NCBI RefSeq assembly: GCF_036746095.1
Contig: NZ_DAIOEU010000016.1
Location: 1-64,000 of the forward strand
Length of the DNA stretch: 64,000 bases
From: Dyella_B sp036746095
GTDB lineage: Bacteria > Pseudomonadota > Gammaproteobacteria > Xanthomonadales > Rhodanobacteraceae
Direction: 5' to 3'
Shown here: positions 42,655-51,007 of the stretch, one piece after another
Layout of the letters: each line of letters starts with the position of its first letter
Position numbering within the stretch: the first letter of the stretch is position 1
The notes under the pieces: generated by a model
What the model was told of the DNA's origin: nothing
The model's database searches: none
The model's input: only the letters and a program-made list of their open reading frames with translations
Translations under genes and position numbers: made by a program

Positions 42655-45600
42655 TCAACGCCGTACGTATGTTACATCGCTAGTCCCATCCGGCTCCGGC
42701 CGTCGCAACAAGGCGTTGTACCAACGCCGCTGCTGCGCAAGATCGCCTTCAATCAGCCATTGCGGTTTATTGGCGACCAGCGCGGCGACAGGCATGCCGT
42801 CTTCGTAAAGCACGCGCGTGCCGGCCAATGCAGGCAGGCGATCGCCGGTGAGAACGGTGCCGACCAGGTTCAAGGGATCGCTGCCGCTGAGCGTGACGCG
42901 GATCTGCTCAGGTGGGCGCAGCCGTATGCTGCGCAGGTGGGCGATGGCTTCGGGCAGGGCGAATTGTTCGCCGACCAGTCCTTCCACGAAGCGGCCGCCG
43001 CGGATTTCGCCGCGGGCTTCCAGGCGGTGGTAGACGCGCAACAGTTCGCGCCACGAAGGCAGCCAAGGGGCTTCGCGTTCGAGGAGTTTCCAGAAGATGA
43101 CGCCGTAGCGGCGCAGCAGCACGCGGGCGATGTGTTCGACTGGATCGTCGGCGGCGGTGGGCGCTTCACTGCGCGGTGACATTTTTGTTGGAAGCTTGCG
43201 CACCAACGACCATCGACCGGCATCCTCGATCTCGCTCAAGTTATGCCTGCGCACGCGACGATAGCGGGACGATTCGCGCTTGGCGGCGGGCGTGAGCAAT
43301 GCACGCAGGCCGGCAAAGCTGTCGGAGGTAACGCGTCCGGCGGAAACCAGCTCGCCTAGCGCATCCTCAAGCTCCGTGCGCAACAGATGCGCGGCCTCGA
43401 GCAGTTCGTCGAAGAACAAGGCACCGTGTGCGTTCAGCGCATCGGCGACGGCTTGCGCACGCGACGACAGCAACGGTTCCTGTTCCTGATTGCGATCGGC
43501 CATGCTGGTCCAGATCGGCCATTGGCGACGCGGCAACAGCACGATCGGCGTCGCGCGTACCGGGCCGCCGCTGCCGCCACCGCTGCGCAGGCGATTCCAG
43601 CCGATGCGGCCGGCGCGACACAGTTCATCCAGCCAACGGCTGGAGTAGCCCTCGATGCGCGACGCCAGCAACTCGCCTTCCCACGCACCCGCTGCGGCTT
43701 CGAAGCCTTCAAATTGGTGAAGCACGCCACTGAGCGCATCCGGGCCGCTCAGCTTCGTACCCGGTGTGGTGTGCTGCCATTCGAGCAGGAAGCGCATCAG
43801 GTCGCGGCGGCTGACCGGTTCGATTTCCCGTCGCAAGCGGCCGATGGTGTAGCGATGGATGCGTGCGAGCAGATGGCGTTCACACCATTCGGTATCGCTG
43901 GCCTCCGGCGAAAAGTGGCCCTGCATGACGTAGCCTTCCGATTGCAGGCGAATCAGGGCAAGGTCGATGTCGGCGCTTTCCACCTGCATGGATGCGGCAA
44001 GGGCGGCGACGGTGCTGGGGCCCAGGCCGGTGAGGCGGCCGCGCACGAATTCCAGCAAGGCGTCTTCGCGCGTCCAGGTTTGCGCGGCGTATTCGGCGGG
44101 CGCGGTGATGGATGGATGCAATGCGGCGTGTTCATGCACGGCATTCCACATGGCCAGTTTTTCGGCGCAGATCCACACACCCTTTTCCTTCTCCCCTTTG
44201 GGGAGAAGGTGGCCCGAAGGGTCGGATGAGGGGCTGTGCAGAGCGGAAGCTTCCCGCGAGATTCCGCCGTCGCCCTCTCCCCTGTTATTGATCAAAGATC
44301 GGGGAGTTAAGAGCGTCGCACGATGGACCTTGGCAAGCTTGTGCAGCCAATCGAGCCAGCCGTCATGCGCACGCGCTTCTTCTGCCGTGACGAACCCGAG
44401 CACATTCAGCGCCTCGTGCATTTCATCGGCGCTGCGTACATCCGGCCATGCTTCGCTGCGCACCGCAGCAATCGCTTCCGGATCGAGCTTGGCCAGATCG
44501 TCCGTATCCTCGATGCCGTTCCAATGACGCGTTTGCACTGCGCGCGTGCGGCGTTCTTCCAGCGGCGCGTCGTCAAGGAACGCATACGGCGCGGCGTTGA
44601 GCACTTCGCTGGCGAGCGGGCTGGGCGCGGTGAGATCACGTGCGACCACGGTGATCGCACCCGATTCCATGTTCTTCAAGACATCCAGCAATCCATCCAC
44701 GTCCATCGCTTCGCGCAGACAGTCGTGCAGGGTCTGGTTCACCAGCGGATGATCGGGGATCTGCCGCTCGCCGACGATGTTTTCCAGGCAGGCGACCTGG
44801 TCGGGGAAGACAGTGGCGAGCAGGTCCTCGCTCTTCATGCGCTGCAAAGGCGCAGGCACTTTCTTGCCGCCCGCATAGCGCGGCAGGGCCAGCGAGGTCA
44901 CCGCATTCCAGCGCCAGCGCACCGGGAATAGCGGCGCATCGAGCAGCGCCTGCACCAGCACGTGTTCGGCGGTGTTGCTGTGCAGGTAACGCGCCACTTC
45001 GATCAGCGGAAAACTGTGGCTGGTGGAAAGCGACAGCACGATGGCGTTTTCGGTTGCGGCGGCCTGCAATTCGAAATTGAATTGCCGGCAAAAGCGCTTG
45101 CGCAACGCCAAGCCCCACGCCTTGTTGATGCGGCTGCCCCAGGGCGTATGGATTACCAGCTGCGTGCCGCCGGATTCATCGAAGAAGCGCTCGAACACCA
45201 GCGTGGATTGCGTCGGCATCACGCCCAGCGCGGCCTTGGCCTTGGCAAGATATTCCACGATCTGCTGCGCGGCGGATTCGTTCAATCCGAGTACTTCGCG
45301 CAACCAGTCGAAGGCCGCCTGCACGCCGCCGGCATCGATGCGTGCGGCCATTTCTTCGCGCAGGCGCGATACGCCCACCGACAATTCGTTGCTGCGACCC
45401 GGGGCTTCGCCCAGCCAGAACGGAATGCTCGGCGGTGCGCCTTGCGCGTCTTCCACGCGCAAGCGGTCGCGCTCCACGCGAAGGATGCGATAGCTGGTGT
45501 TGCCGAGCTGGAAAATATCGCCAGCCAGGCTTTCGACTGCGAAGTCTTCGTTCACCGTGCCGACGATGGTCGCTTGCGGTTCCAGCACCACCAGGTAATC

Positions 45601-47250
45601 GGCGGTATCGGGAATGGTTCCGCCCGAGGTGACGGCAGTGAGGCGCGCACCGCGCCGTGCGCGCAGTTCGCGATGCACGGCATCGCGGTGAACGTATGCA
45701 GCGCGAGCGCCGCGCCGTGTGCTGAAGCCGTCGGCCAGCATGCGCACGACGGCATTGAACGTATCGCGGGGCAAGCTGCGATAGGGATAGGCGCGACGCA
45801 CCAGGTCGAACAGCGCATCTTCGTCCCATTCCGCGCACGCCACTTCAGCCACGATCTGCTGCGCCAGCACATCCAGCGGTTGCGGCGGCTGCATCAGCGT
45901 GTCGAGTTCCCCACGGCGCACGCAATCGAGCATCGCGGCGCATTCGACCAGGTCATCGCGGCTGGTGGGAAACAGCCGTGCTTTCGGCGTGCCGTTCACC
46001 GCGTGGCCGGAACGGCCCGCACGTTGCAGGAACGCAGCGATGGAGCGTGGCGAAGAAAGCTGGCACACCAGATCCACGTCGCCGATATCGATACCCAGTT
46101 CCAGCGACGCGGTGGCGACCAGTACTTTCAGTTCACCCCGTTTCAGGCGTTGCTCGGCGTCCAGGCGCTGCTCTTTTGCAAGACTGCCGTGGTGCGCGGC
46201 GACGGCTTCATGGCCGAGGCGTTCGGACAGATGCCGCGCCACGCGTTCGGCCATGCGCCGCGTGTTGACGAACACCAGCGTGGTGCGGTGTTGCTCGACC
46301 AGTTGCGCAAGCTGGTTGTAGACCAGGTCCCACGTGTCGTTGGACATGACCGCTTCCAGCGGCACCGGCGGCACTTCGATGGCGAGATCGCGCTCGCGTG
46401 TGTGGCCGACGTCGATGATGGTGCAGCCTTGCTCTCTTTCAAGCTTTTGCTCCCTCTCCCCTCTGGGGTGAGGGGCGGCTCTTGCGAAAAGATCACTGAT
46501 AACAGGCGATGACTCGTTTTGAGTTTCCGGCGAGATTCGCCCCTCGTCCCAGCCCTCTCCCCGGAGCGGAGAGGGCGCAAGGCCTGTGCCCTCCCCCACC
46601 AGAAACTTCGCCACATCCTCGATCGGCTTCTGCGTCGCCGACAAGCCAATCCGCTGCAACGGCCGCTGGCACAACGCTTCCAATCGCTCGAGCGTCACGG
46701 CCAGATGCGCACCACGCTTGCTGGCCGCCACCGCGTGGATTTCATCCACGATCACGCTGCGCACGCTTTTGAGCATCTCCCGCCCGGACAGCGAGCCCAT
46801 CAGCACGTACAGGGATTCCGGCGTGGTCACCAGGATGTGCGGCGGCACCTTGCGCATCAGGCTGCGCTCGGCTTGGGGGGTGTCGCCGGTGCGCACGGCG
46901 GTGCGGATCGGCGCGCCCGGCAGGCCGAGCTTTTCCAGCTCGATGCCGATGCCTTCCAGCGGCGCTTCCAGGTTGATGTGGATATCGTTCGACAATGCCT
47001 TCAGCGGCGAGACGTACACCACGCGTGTTTCGTCCGGCAGCGTGCCGCCGCGCGCCACGCTCTCCTGCACCAGCTGGTCGATGGCGGCAAGAAAGGCGGT
47101 CAGCGTTTTACCCGAACCGGTCGGCGCGGCAACCAGTGTGTGCCGCCCTGCCCTGATCTTTGGCCAGGCGGCAGCCTGCGCGGAGGTGGGCGCCGGGAAC
47201 GTGTTGCCGAACCAGGCGGCAACCGCGGGATGGAAGTTCTGCAGAGGCAT
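42655..47250 (-). CDS. lhr: Large ATP-dependent helicase Lhr with two repeat-derived insertions
   Basis: A 1531-residue superfamily 2 helicase thought to act in DNA repair. ATG 47250 (MPLQNFHPAVAAWF) is chosen; the longer frame overlaps the AraC gene. RecA domain 1 has Walker A AAPTGSGKT, DEIHAV and SATQKP; RecA domain 2 has LELGIDIGDVDLV and FLQRAGRSGH. A winged helix and the long Lhr C-terminal domain follow. Residues about 219-273 and about 979-1025 are low-complexity segments (PSPLRGEGWDEG and HLLPKGEKEKG) encoded by palindromic repeats and absent from typical Lhr proteins. The core motifs are intact, so the protein may still be active. Confidence 0.92.
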   Translation of the reverse strand: MPLQNFHPAVAAWFGNTFPAPTSAQAAAWPKIRAGRHTLVAAPTGSGKTLTAFLAAIDQLVQESVARGGTLPDETRVVYVSPLKALSNDIHINLEAPLEGIGIELEKLGLPGAPIRTAVRTGDTPQAERSLMRKVPPHILVTTPESLYVLMGSLSGREMLKSVRSVIVDEIHAVAASKRGAHLAVTLERLEALCQRPLQRIGLSATQKPIEDVAKFLVGEGTGLAPSPLRGEGWDEGRISPETQNESSPVISDLFARAAPHPRGEREQKLEREQGCTIIDVGHTRERDLAIEVPPVPLEAVMSNDTWDLVYNQLAQLVEQHRTTLVFVNTRRMAERVARHLSERLGHEAVAAHHGSLAKEQRLDAEQRLKRGELKVLVATASLELGIDIGDVDLVCQLSSPRSIAAFLQRAGRSGHAVNGTPKARLFPTSRDDLVECAAMLDCVRRGELDTLMQPPQPLDVLAQQIVAEVACAEWDEDALFDLVRRAYPYRSLPRDTFNAVVRMLADGFSTRRGARAAYVHRDAVHRELRARRGARLTAVTSGGTIPDTADYLVVLEPQATIVGTVNEDFAVESLAGDIFQLGNTSYRILRVERDRLRVEDAQGAPPSIPFWLGEAPGRSNELSVGVSRLREEMAARIDAGGVQAAFDWLREVLGLNESAAQQIVEYLAKAKAALGVMPTQSTLVFERFFDESGGTQLVIHTPWGSRINKAWGLALRKRFCRQFNFELQAAATENAIVLSLSTSHSFPLIEVARYLHSNTAEHVLVQALLDAPLFPVRWRWNAVTSLALPRYAGGKKVPAPLQRMKSEDLLATVFPDQVACLENIVGERQIPDHPLVNQTLHDCLREAMDVDGLLDVLKNMESGAITVVARDLTAPSPLASEVLNAAPYAFLDDAPLEERRTRAVQTRHWNGIEDTDDLAKLDPEAIAAVRSEAWPDVRSADEMHEALNVLGFVTAEEARAHDGWLDWLHKLAKVHRATLLTPRSLINNRGEGDGGISREASALHSPSSDPSGHLLPKGEKEKGVWICAEKLAMWNAVHEHAALHPSITAPAEYAAQTWTREDALLEFVRGRLTGLGPSTVAALAASMQVESADIDLALIRLQSEGYVMQGHFSPEASDTEWCERHLLARIHRYTIGRLRREIEPVSRRDLMRFLLEWQHTTPGTKLSGPDALSGVLHQFEGFEAAAGAWEGELLASRIEGYSSRWLDELCRAGRIGWNRLRSGGGSGGPVRATPIVLLPRRQWPIWTSMADRNQEQEPLLSSRAQAVADALNAHGALFFDELLEAAHLLRTELEDALGELVSAGRVTSDSFAGLRALLTPAAKRESSRYRRVRRHNLSEIEDAGRWSLVRKLPTKMSPRSEAPTAADDPVEHIARVLLRRYGVIFWKLLEREAPWLPSWRELLRVYHRLEARGEIRGGRFVEGLVGEQFALPEAIAHLRSIRLRPPEQIRVTLSGSDPLNLVGTVLTGDRLPALAGTRVLYEDGMPVAALVANKPQWLIEGDLAQQRRWYNALLRRPEPDGTSDVTYVRR
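44175..44312. repeat. Family C palindromic repeat inserted in lhr (copy 1)
   Basis: Contains the palindrome CCTTCTCCCC-TTT-GGGGAGAAGG, then GGGTCGGATGAGGGG and later CCCTCTCCCC, the layout of a common intergenic repeat of this bacterial group. It is read through in frame and adds about 46 residues to Lhr. Confidence 0.75.
46430..46592. repeat. Family C palindromic repeat inserted in lhr (copy 2)
   Basis: Begins with CCCTCTCCCCTCTGGGGTGA and ends with CCTCTCCCCGGAGCGGAGAG, two hairpins in a composite of about 160 bp. It is in frame and encodes about 55 residues between the two RecA domains. Confidence 0.75.
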
Positions 47251-47390
47251 GGTAGGTAACCCGTGGTCGCACGGGCGCAAGGCTCGTCGATCATGACATA
47301 GGGGTGATTGGCCAGCGTAAAAGCTTTCATTCCCCTGCTCCCTGGGCGTCCAAGCATGCTCACTGTTGGCAGTCGCAAGAGATGAGACGC

Positions 47391-48203
47391 CTAGGCCGTT
47401 GCGCGCTGCCCGAAGTACCGCGCCGGCGAGTGGCCAAAGCAGCGGCGGAACATGGCGATGAACGCGCTGGTGCTCGCATAGCCCAGGCCGTCGGCGACTG
47501 TCGCGACAGGCAGGCCTTCGGCCAATTGCTCCAGCCCCTTGGTGAGGCGCGCCTGCTGGCGCCACTGCGCGAAGCTCAAGGCCGTTTCGGCGCGGAACAG
47601 GCGGCTGAGCGTGCGCGCGGAAAGTCCGGCCCAGGCGGCCCATTCTTCCAGGCTGCGGTTGTCGTGGGGCTGTTCCAGCACGGCCTGGGCGATACGCAGC
47701 AGGCGGCGGTCGATCGGCATCGGCAGATGCAGCGGTTCGAGCGGCGCGGCGCGGATTTCCTCGAGCAGCACGCCCATCACCCGTTCCTGCCGCTCGGTCA
47801 GCTCCGGATTCCAGGTCCAGGAACTGGCGCGATGCACCAGCTCGCGCATCAGCGGATTCACGCCGATCACGCCGGGCCGTTCGGGCAGGCAATGCGCAAC
47901 CTCGGGATGCAGGAACACGCCCCAGCCGGTCAGCGGCCCGTTGATGGTCACCTTGTGCAGCTCGCCCGGCGGCATCCAGCCGGCCCGATGCGGTGGCAAT
48001 AACCAGGAGCCGTGCGCGGTATGCATATGTACCAGACCGCTTTCCACGCAGAAGAACTGACCGCGCGCATGACTGTGCCAATCGTATTGCTTGGTTTCCT
48101 GGGTGTATTCGCTGAAGGCTTCGCCGTCGTCCCAGTAGGCGATCAGGGCGGGGCCATCCAGCCGTTCGATCAGTTCGTAGAGCTCCTGTTTGGTCCGCTG
48201 CAT
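47391..48203 (-). CDS. AraC-family transcriptional regulator with cupin domain
   Basis: A 270-residue regulator. The N-terminal cupin-like sensor (about 1-130) includes DWHSHARGQFFCVESG and LLPPHRAGWMPPGELH. The C-terminal double helix-turn-helix (about 170-265) shows WAAWAGLSARTLSRLFRAET and the signature GYASTSAFIAMFRRCFGHSP. The ligand is unknown. A perfect inverted repeat lies 16 bases upstream of the start. The helicase gene follows 140 bases downstream on the same strand. Confidence 0.93.
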   Translation of the reverse strand: MQRTKQELYELIERLDGPALIAYWDDGEAFSEYTQETKQYDWHSHARGQFFCVESGLVHMHTAHGSWLLPPHRAGWMPPGELHKVTINGPLTGWGVFLHPEVAHCLPERPGVIGVNPLMRELVHRASSWTWNPELTERQERVMGVLLEEIRAAPLEPLHLPMPIDRRLLRIAQAVLEQPHDNRSLEEWAAWAGLSARTLSRLFRAETALSFAQWRQQARLTKGLEQLAEGLPVATVADGLGYASTSAFIAMFRRCFGHSPARYFGQRATA

Positions 48204-48218
48204 GGCCGAATCTCGACA

Positions 48219-48234
48219 TTATTTGACCAAATAA
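48219..48234. promoter_or_regulatory. Inverted repeat upstream of araC-family gene
   Basis: TTATTTG-AC-CAAATAA is a perfect 7-bp inverted repeat located 16-31 bases upstream of the AraC-family start. Its half-site TATTTG is shared with the marR operator. It is a candidate operator; the binding protein is not known. Confidence 0.45.
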
Positions 48235-48466
48235 CGTTATCAGCTTGTCACCAGCTTTGCCTAAGCTTCCCCCTGCTGACCGGCCGATGGCGCCGGGCCA
48301 CCACGCCGCTGCCGCCGCTCGCGGCTATCTGATGCAAACCCAGGGGGCTGTGCCGATGACTGCGCCAAGCGCGCAGGCCCTGGTTGGGCGCGCGCAAATG
48401 TCTGTCACGGCACGCCTCGTTCGTCCGTCTATTGAGCGATCCGCGCTGCACTGAGAAGGAAAGGTC

Positions 48467-48712
48467 ATGTCACCGCTTCAACTGGTTTCCCTGAAATCCG
48501 AGGTTTCGCGCTCCCCGCTGGAGACGTTCGTTGCCTGCGCGCACCAGATGCTGGATCCGGCCACGCCGGAGGCCGTGCGCCGGGCGATGGAGCCGCGCCT
48601 GTTGGCCCAGTTGCCCGCATTGCGGGCGTTGGGCGTGTTCCAGCTGTTCGAACTGCGCGATCCCGCCCTCAAGGCCTGGCTGGACGACGAGCTGGCCGAA
48701 CTCGTGAAGTAA
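48467..48712 (+). CDS. Small protein of unknown function
   Basis: An 81-residue protein, SPLQLVSLKSEVSRSPLETF onwards, mostly helical, with ATPEAVRRAMEPRLLAQLP and an acidic C-terminus LDDELAELVK. It has no signal peptide or membrane segment. GGAAAGG precedes the ATG at good spacing, and codon third positions are G/C rich as in neighbouring genes, so I think it is real. No family is recognised. Confidence 0.6.
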   Translation: MSPLQLVSLKSEVSRSPLETFVACAHQMLDPATPEAVRRAMEPRLLAQLPALRALGVFQLFELRDPALKAWLDDELAELVK

Positions 48713-48753
48713 TCCATTTCTGTCAATTTGCCAAAACAAAAAGTGTCCAACAC

Positions 48754-48790
48754 ATATTTGCCTTGACAAATATTCTAGGGGCAATAGAAT
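48754..48790 (+). promoter_or_regulatory. marR promoter with overlapping operator
   Basis: A consensus -35 TTGACA (48763-48768) and -10 TAGAAT (48785-48790) are 16 bp apart. A perfect inverted repeat, ATATTTG-CCTTGA-CAAATAT (48754-48773), covers the -35 box, the usual position for MarR autorepression. The predicted start of transcription (about 48797) is only 2 bases before the marR ATG. Confidence 0.8.
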
Positions 48791-48798
48791 ACGCGGCC

Positions 48799-49263
48799 AT
48801 GAACACCGGACCGCTCGTTACTCCCACCAGCCAGGAAAGCCTTGGCCTGCTGATCAACCTGGTTCGCGTCGAACTGGTGCGCAGCATGGAGGCGGAGATC
48901 GCCGACAAAGGCATGGACCTTCGCTACATCCAGTTCGTCATGCTCAAGCGGCTGGCCATGCTCGGGCCGATGACGGCCACCGAGCTGGCCCGCTCGGTGG
49001 AACTGGATGGCGGCGCCATGACGCGCCAGCTCGACCAGCTGGAGGGCAGGGGTTATCTGCGCCGTCGCCCGCACGCACAGGACCGGCGCGCGCTGCGGAT
49101 CGAGCTGACCGAGGCCGGCAACGCGCTGTGGCAGCAACTGACCAGTTGCAATGACCGTGTCCTGGAAGCGGCGCAACACTCCTTGAGCGAGGTCGAGCGC
49201 GAGCGGCTGCATGACTACCTGGGCCGCGTGTTGCACGCCTTGCGTGACAAGAACCGAAGTTAG
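48799..49263 (+). CDS. MarR-family transcriptional regulator
   Basis: A 154-residue winged-helix repressor. The DNA-binding core is GPMTATELARSVELDGGAMT, then RQLDQLEGRGYLRRRPHAQD-RRALRIELTEAG, with flanking dimerisation helices. It is the first gene before an outer-membrane factor, EmrA and EmrB set, the classical EmrRAB arrangement, so drug-induced derepression of that set is likely. ATG 48799 is chosen because the promoter leaves almost no leader upstream. Confidence 0.9.
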   Translation: MNTGPLVTPTSQESLGLLINLVRVELVRSMEAEIADKGMDLRYIQFVMLKRLAMLGPMTATELARSVELDGGAMTRQLDQLEGRGYLRRRPHAQDRRALRIELTEAGNALWQQLTSCNDRVLEAAQHSLSEVERERLHDYLGRVLHALRDKNRS

Positions 49264-49283
49264 CCATGGACGATCTGCAGTGA

Positions 49284-49351
49284 GCAGGCCGGGATGGCAA
49301 TCCCGGCTTTCCACCAACCCCATCGATGCTGGGATTGCCATTCCAGCCTAC
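49284..49351. repeat. Palindromic REP-like pair, family B
   Basis: Two palindromes with core GGGATNGCAATCCC, in inverted order and ending CCAGCCTAC, sit between marR and the outer-membrane factor gene. The element could reduce or modulate read-through inside the efflux operon. Confidence 0.75.
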
Positions 49352-49378
49352 AAACTTCCCATATCGAGATTGAAAGCC

Positions 49379-50923
49379 ATGCGTCTGCAAACTGTTGCGG
49401 CTGCTGTCGTACTTACGTTGGCCCTGGCCGGCTGCGCGACCAGTGGCGGTCTGCATCCGAACGGCGCGCTGACCGACGTATCGTCGCTCAAGGCTGATCG
49501 CAGCCTGGCGAACGTGCAGGTGTCCGAGGCCGCCTGGCCAAAGCAGGACTGGTGGAGCGGGCTGGGCGATCCCCAACTCAGTGCGCTGATCACCGAGGCC
49601 CTGCGCGACAACCCCAGCCTGGCCGTAGCCGATGCGCGCGCGCGCCAGGCGCAGGCCGCGGCCGGTGCCACGGATGCCGCGCGCAAGCCGACGGTCAACC
49701 TTGGCGGCAGCATCGGTGAAGCGTTCATTCCCAAATCCGTTCCCGTCTTTGGTACCGGCCACGTTGGCGCCCTCAAATACGCCAACGCCAGCTTCAAATG
49801 GAACCTGGACCTGTGGGGTGGGCAGCGTGATGCATGGGAAGCAACCCTCGGCCAGCAACGCGCCGCCGAAGTGGATGCACAAGCCGCACGCATCGAGTTG
49901 TCCACCAATGTTGCGCGCGCCTACGTGCAACTCGGTTATGCGTATACGCAGCAGGATGTCGCCAAAGCCGAATTGAAGCGTGCCAGCGAAGCGCGTGACC
50001 TCACGCGCCAGCGCGTAGCCGCCGGCATCGACAACCAGATGCAGCTCAAACAGAGCGATTCGGAAGTCGCCAGCGCGGAAGGGCAGAAGGCGCAAACCGA
50101 TCGCGCCGTCGACGCGGCACGCACCGCCTTGTCGGTGCTGCTCGGCAAAGGCCCCGATCGCGGTCTCGACATCGCCCGTCCGCAATTGTTGCCGCCGGCC
50201 GCGCTGACCGTGCCGGGCAACGTGTCGGTGGACTTGGTCGGCCATCGCGCCGATCTCGTTGCCGCGCGCTGGCGCGTGGAAGCGGCAGGCAAGGACATCA
50301 AGTCCGCCAAGACCGACTTTCTGCCAAACGTCAACATCGGCGCCATGGCGGGCCTGATCAATTTCGGCGGCGCCAATCTGTTCACGCTGAAGAATCGTTT
50401 CTACGAAGTGGCACCGGCGATCAGCCTGCCGATCTTCGATGGCGGCCGTCGTCGCGCCAACTTGAACAGCAAGGATGCCAACTACGACCTCGCCGTGGCG
50501 CAGTACAACAAGACGCTGGTATCCGCCATCAACGAAGTGGCGGACGACTACGATGCCGTCGCGTCGCTGCAGACGCAGATCGCCGCGCAGCAACGCGCAC
50601 TCGATGCGGCGAATGATGCATGGACACTCTCCGAACAACGCTACAAGGCCGGCATCGGCAATTACCTGGAAGCGCTCAGCGTGCGCCAGCAATTGCTCGC
50701 CGCCGAACAGCGCATGGCTGCCCTGCATGCGCAGCAGTCCGATCTCAACGTGCAATTGATCCAGGCACTCGGCGGCGGCTACCAACCTGGGGAATGCACT
50801 GATCAATCTCCCGCAGGCGCCAACGAATCTGTCTGTCCGCAGCCCTTTGGTCCGTCGGCTCGACAGACAGCCAGTCTGCCTTCACCGCCGACCCTGGGGT
50901 CTGCAAACAGACAAAGCCGCTGA
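49379..50923 (+). CDS. Outer-membrane efflux lipoprotein (OprM/NodT family)
   Basis: A 514-residue TolC-like channel. A lipoprotein signal peptide ends LALAGC, giving a lipidated cysteine at about residue 19. Two repeats of the outer-membrane-factor fold follow, with WWSGLGDPQLSALITEAL, NASFKWNLDLWGGQRDAWEA and PAISLPIFDGGRRRANL. After the usual end near LIQALGGGYQPG there is an unusual extra tail of about 40 residues rich in Pro, Ser and Cys. It supplies the outer-membrane exit for the EmrAB pair downstream. Confidence 0.9.
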   Translation: MRLQTVAAAVVLTLALAGCATSGGLHPNGALTDVSSLKADRSLANVQVSEAAWPKQDWWSGLGDPQLSALITEALRDNPSLAVADARARQAQAAAGATDAARKPTVNLGGSIGEAFIPKSVPVFGTGHVGALKYANASFKWNLDLWGGQRDAWEATLGQQRAAEVDAQAARIELSTNVARAYVQLGYAYTQQDVAKAELKRASEARDLTRQRVAAGIDNQMQLKQSDSEVASAEGQKAQTDRAVDAARTALSVLLGKGPDRGLDIARPQLLPPAALTVPGNVSVDLVGHRADLVAARWRVEAAGKDIKSAKTDFLPNVNIGAMAGLINFGGANLFTLKNRFYEVAPAISLPIFDGGRRRANLNSKDANYDLAVAQYNKTLVSAINEVADDYDAVASLQTQIAAQQRALDAANDAWTLSEQRYKAGIGNYLEALSVRQQLLAAEQRMAALHAQQSDLNVQLIQALGGGYQPGECTDQSPAGANESVCPQPFGPSARQTASLPSPPTLGSANRQSR

Positions 50924-51007
50924 CACCGACGTCGAATCGATCAGTGCATCCCTAGCCGACACCGAACTTTCCCCAAGTAATCCCCATCCGTTTCTGAGGC
51001 AGCTCCC

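Noticed and set aside
44962..46512. 516-codon plus-strand frame opposite lhr
   Set aside because: Antisense to conserved helicase motifs and without any family similarity.
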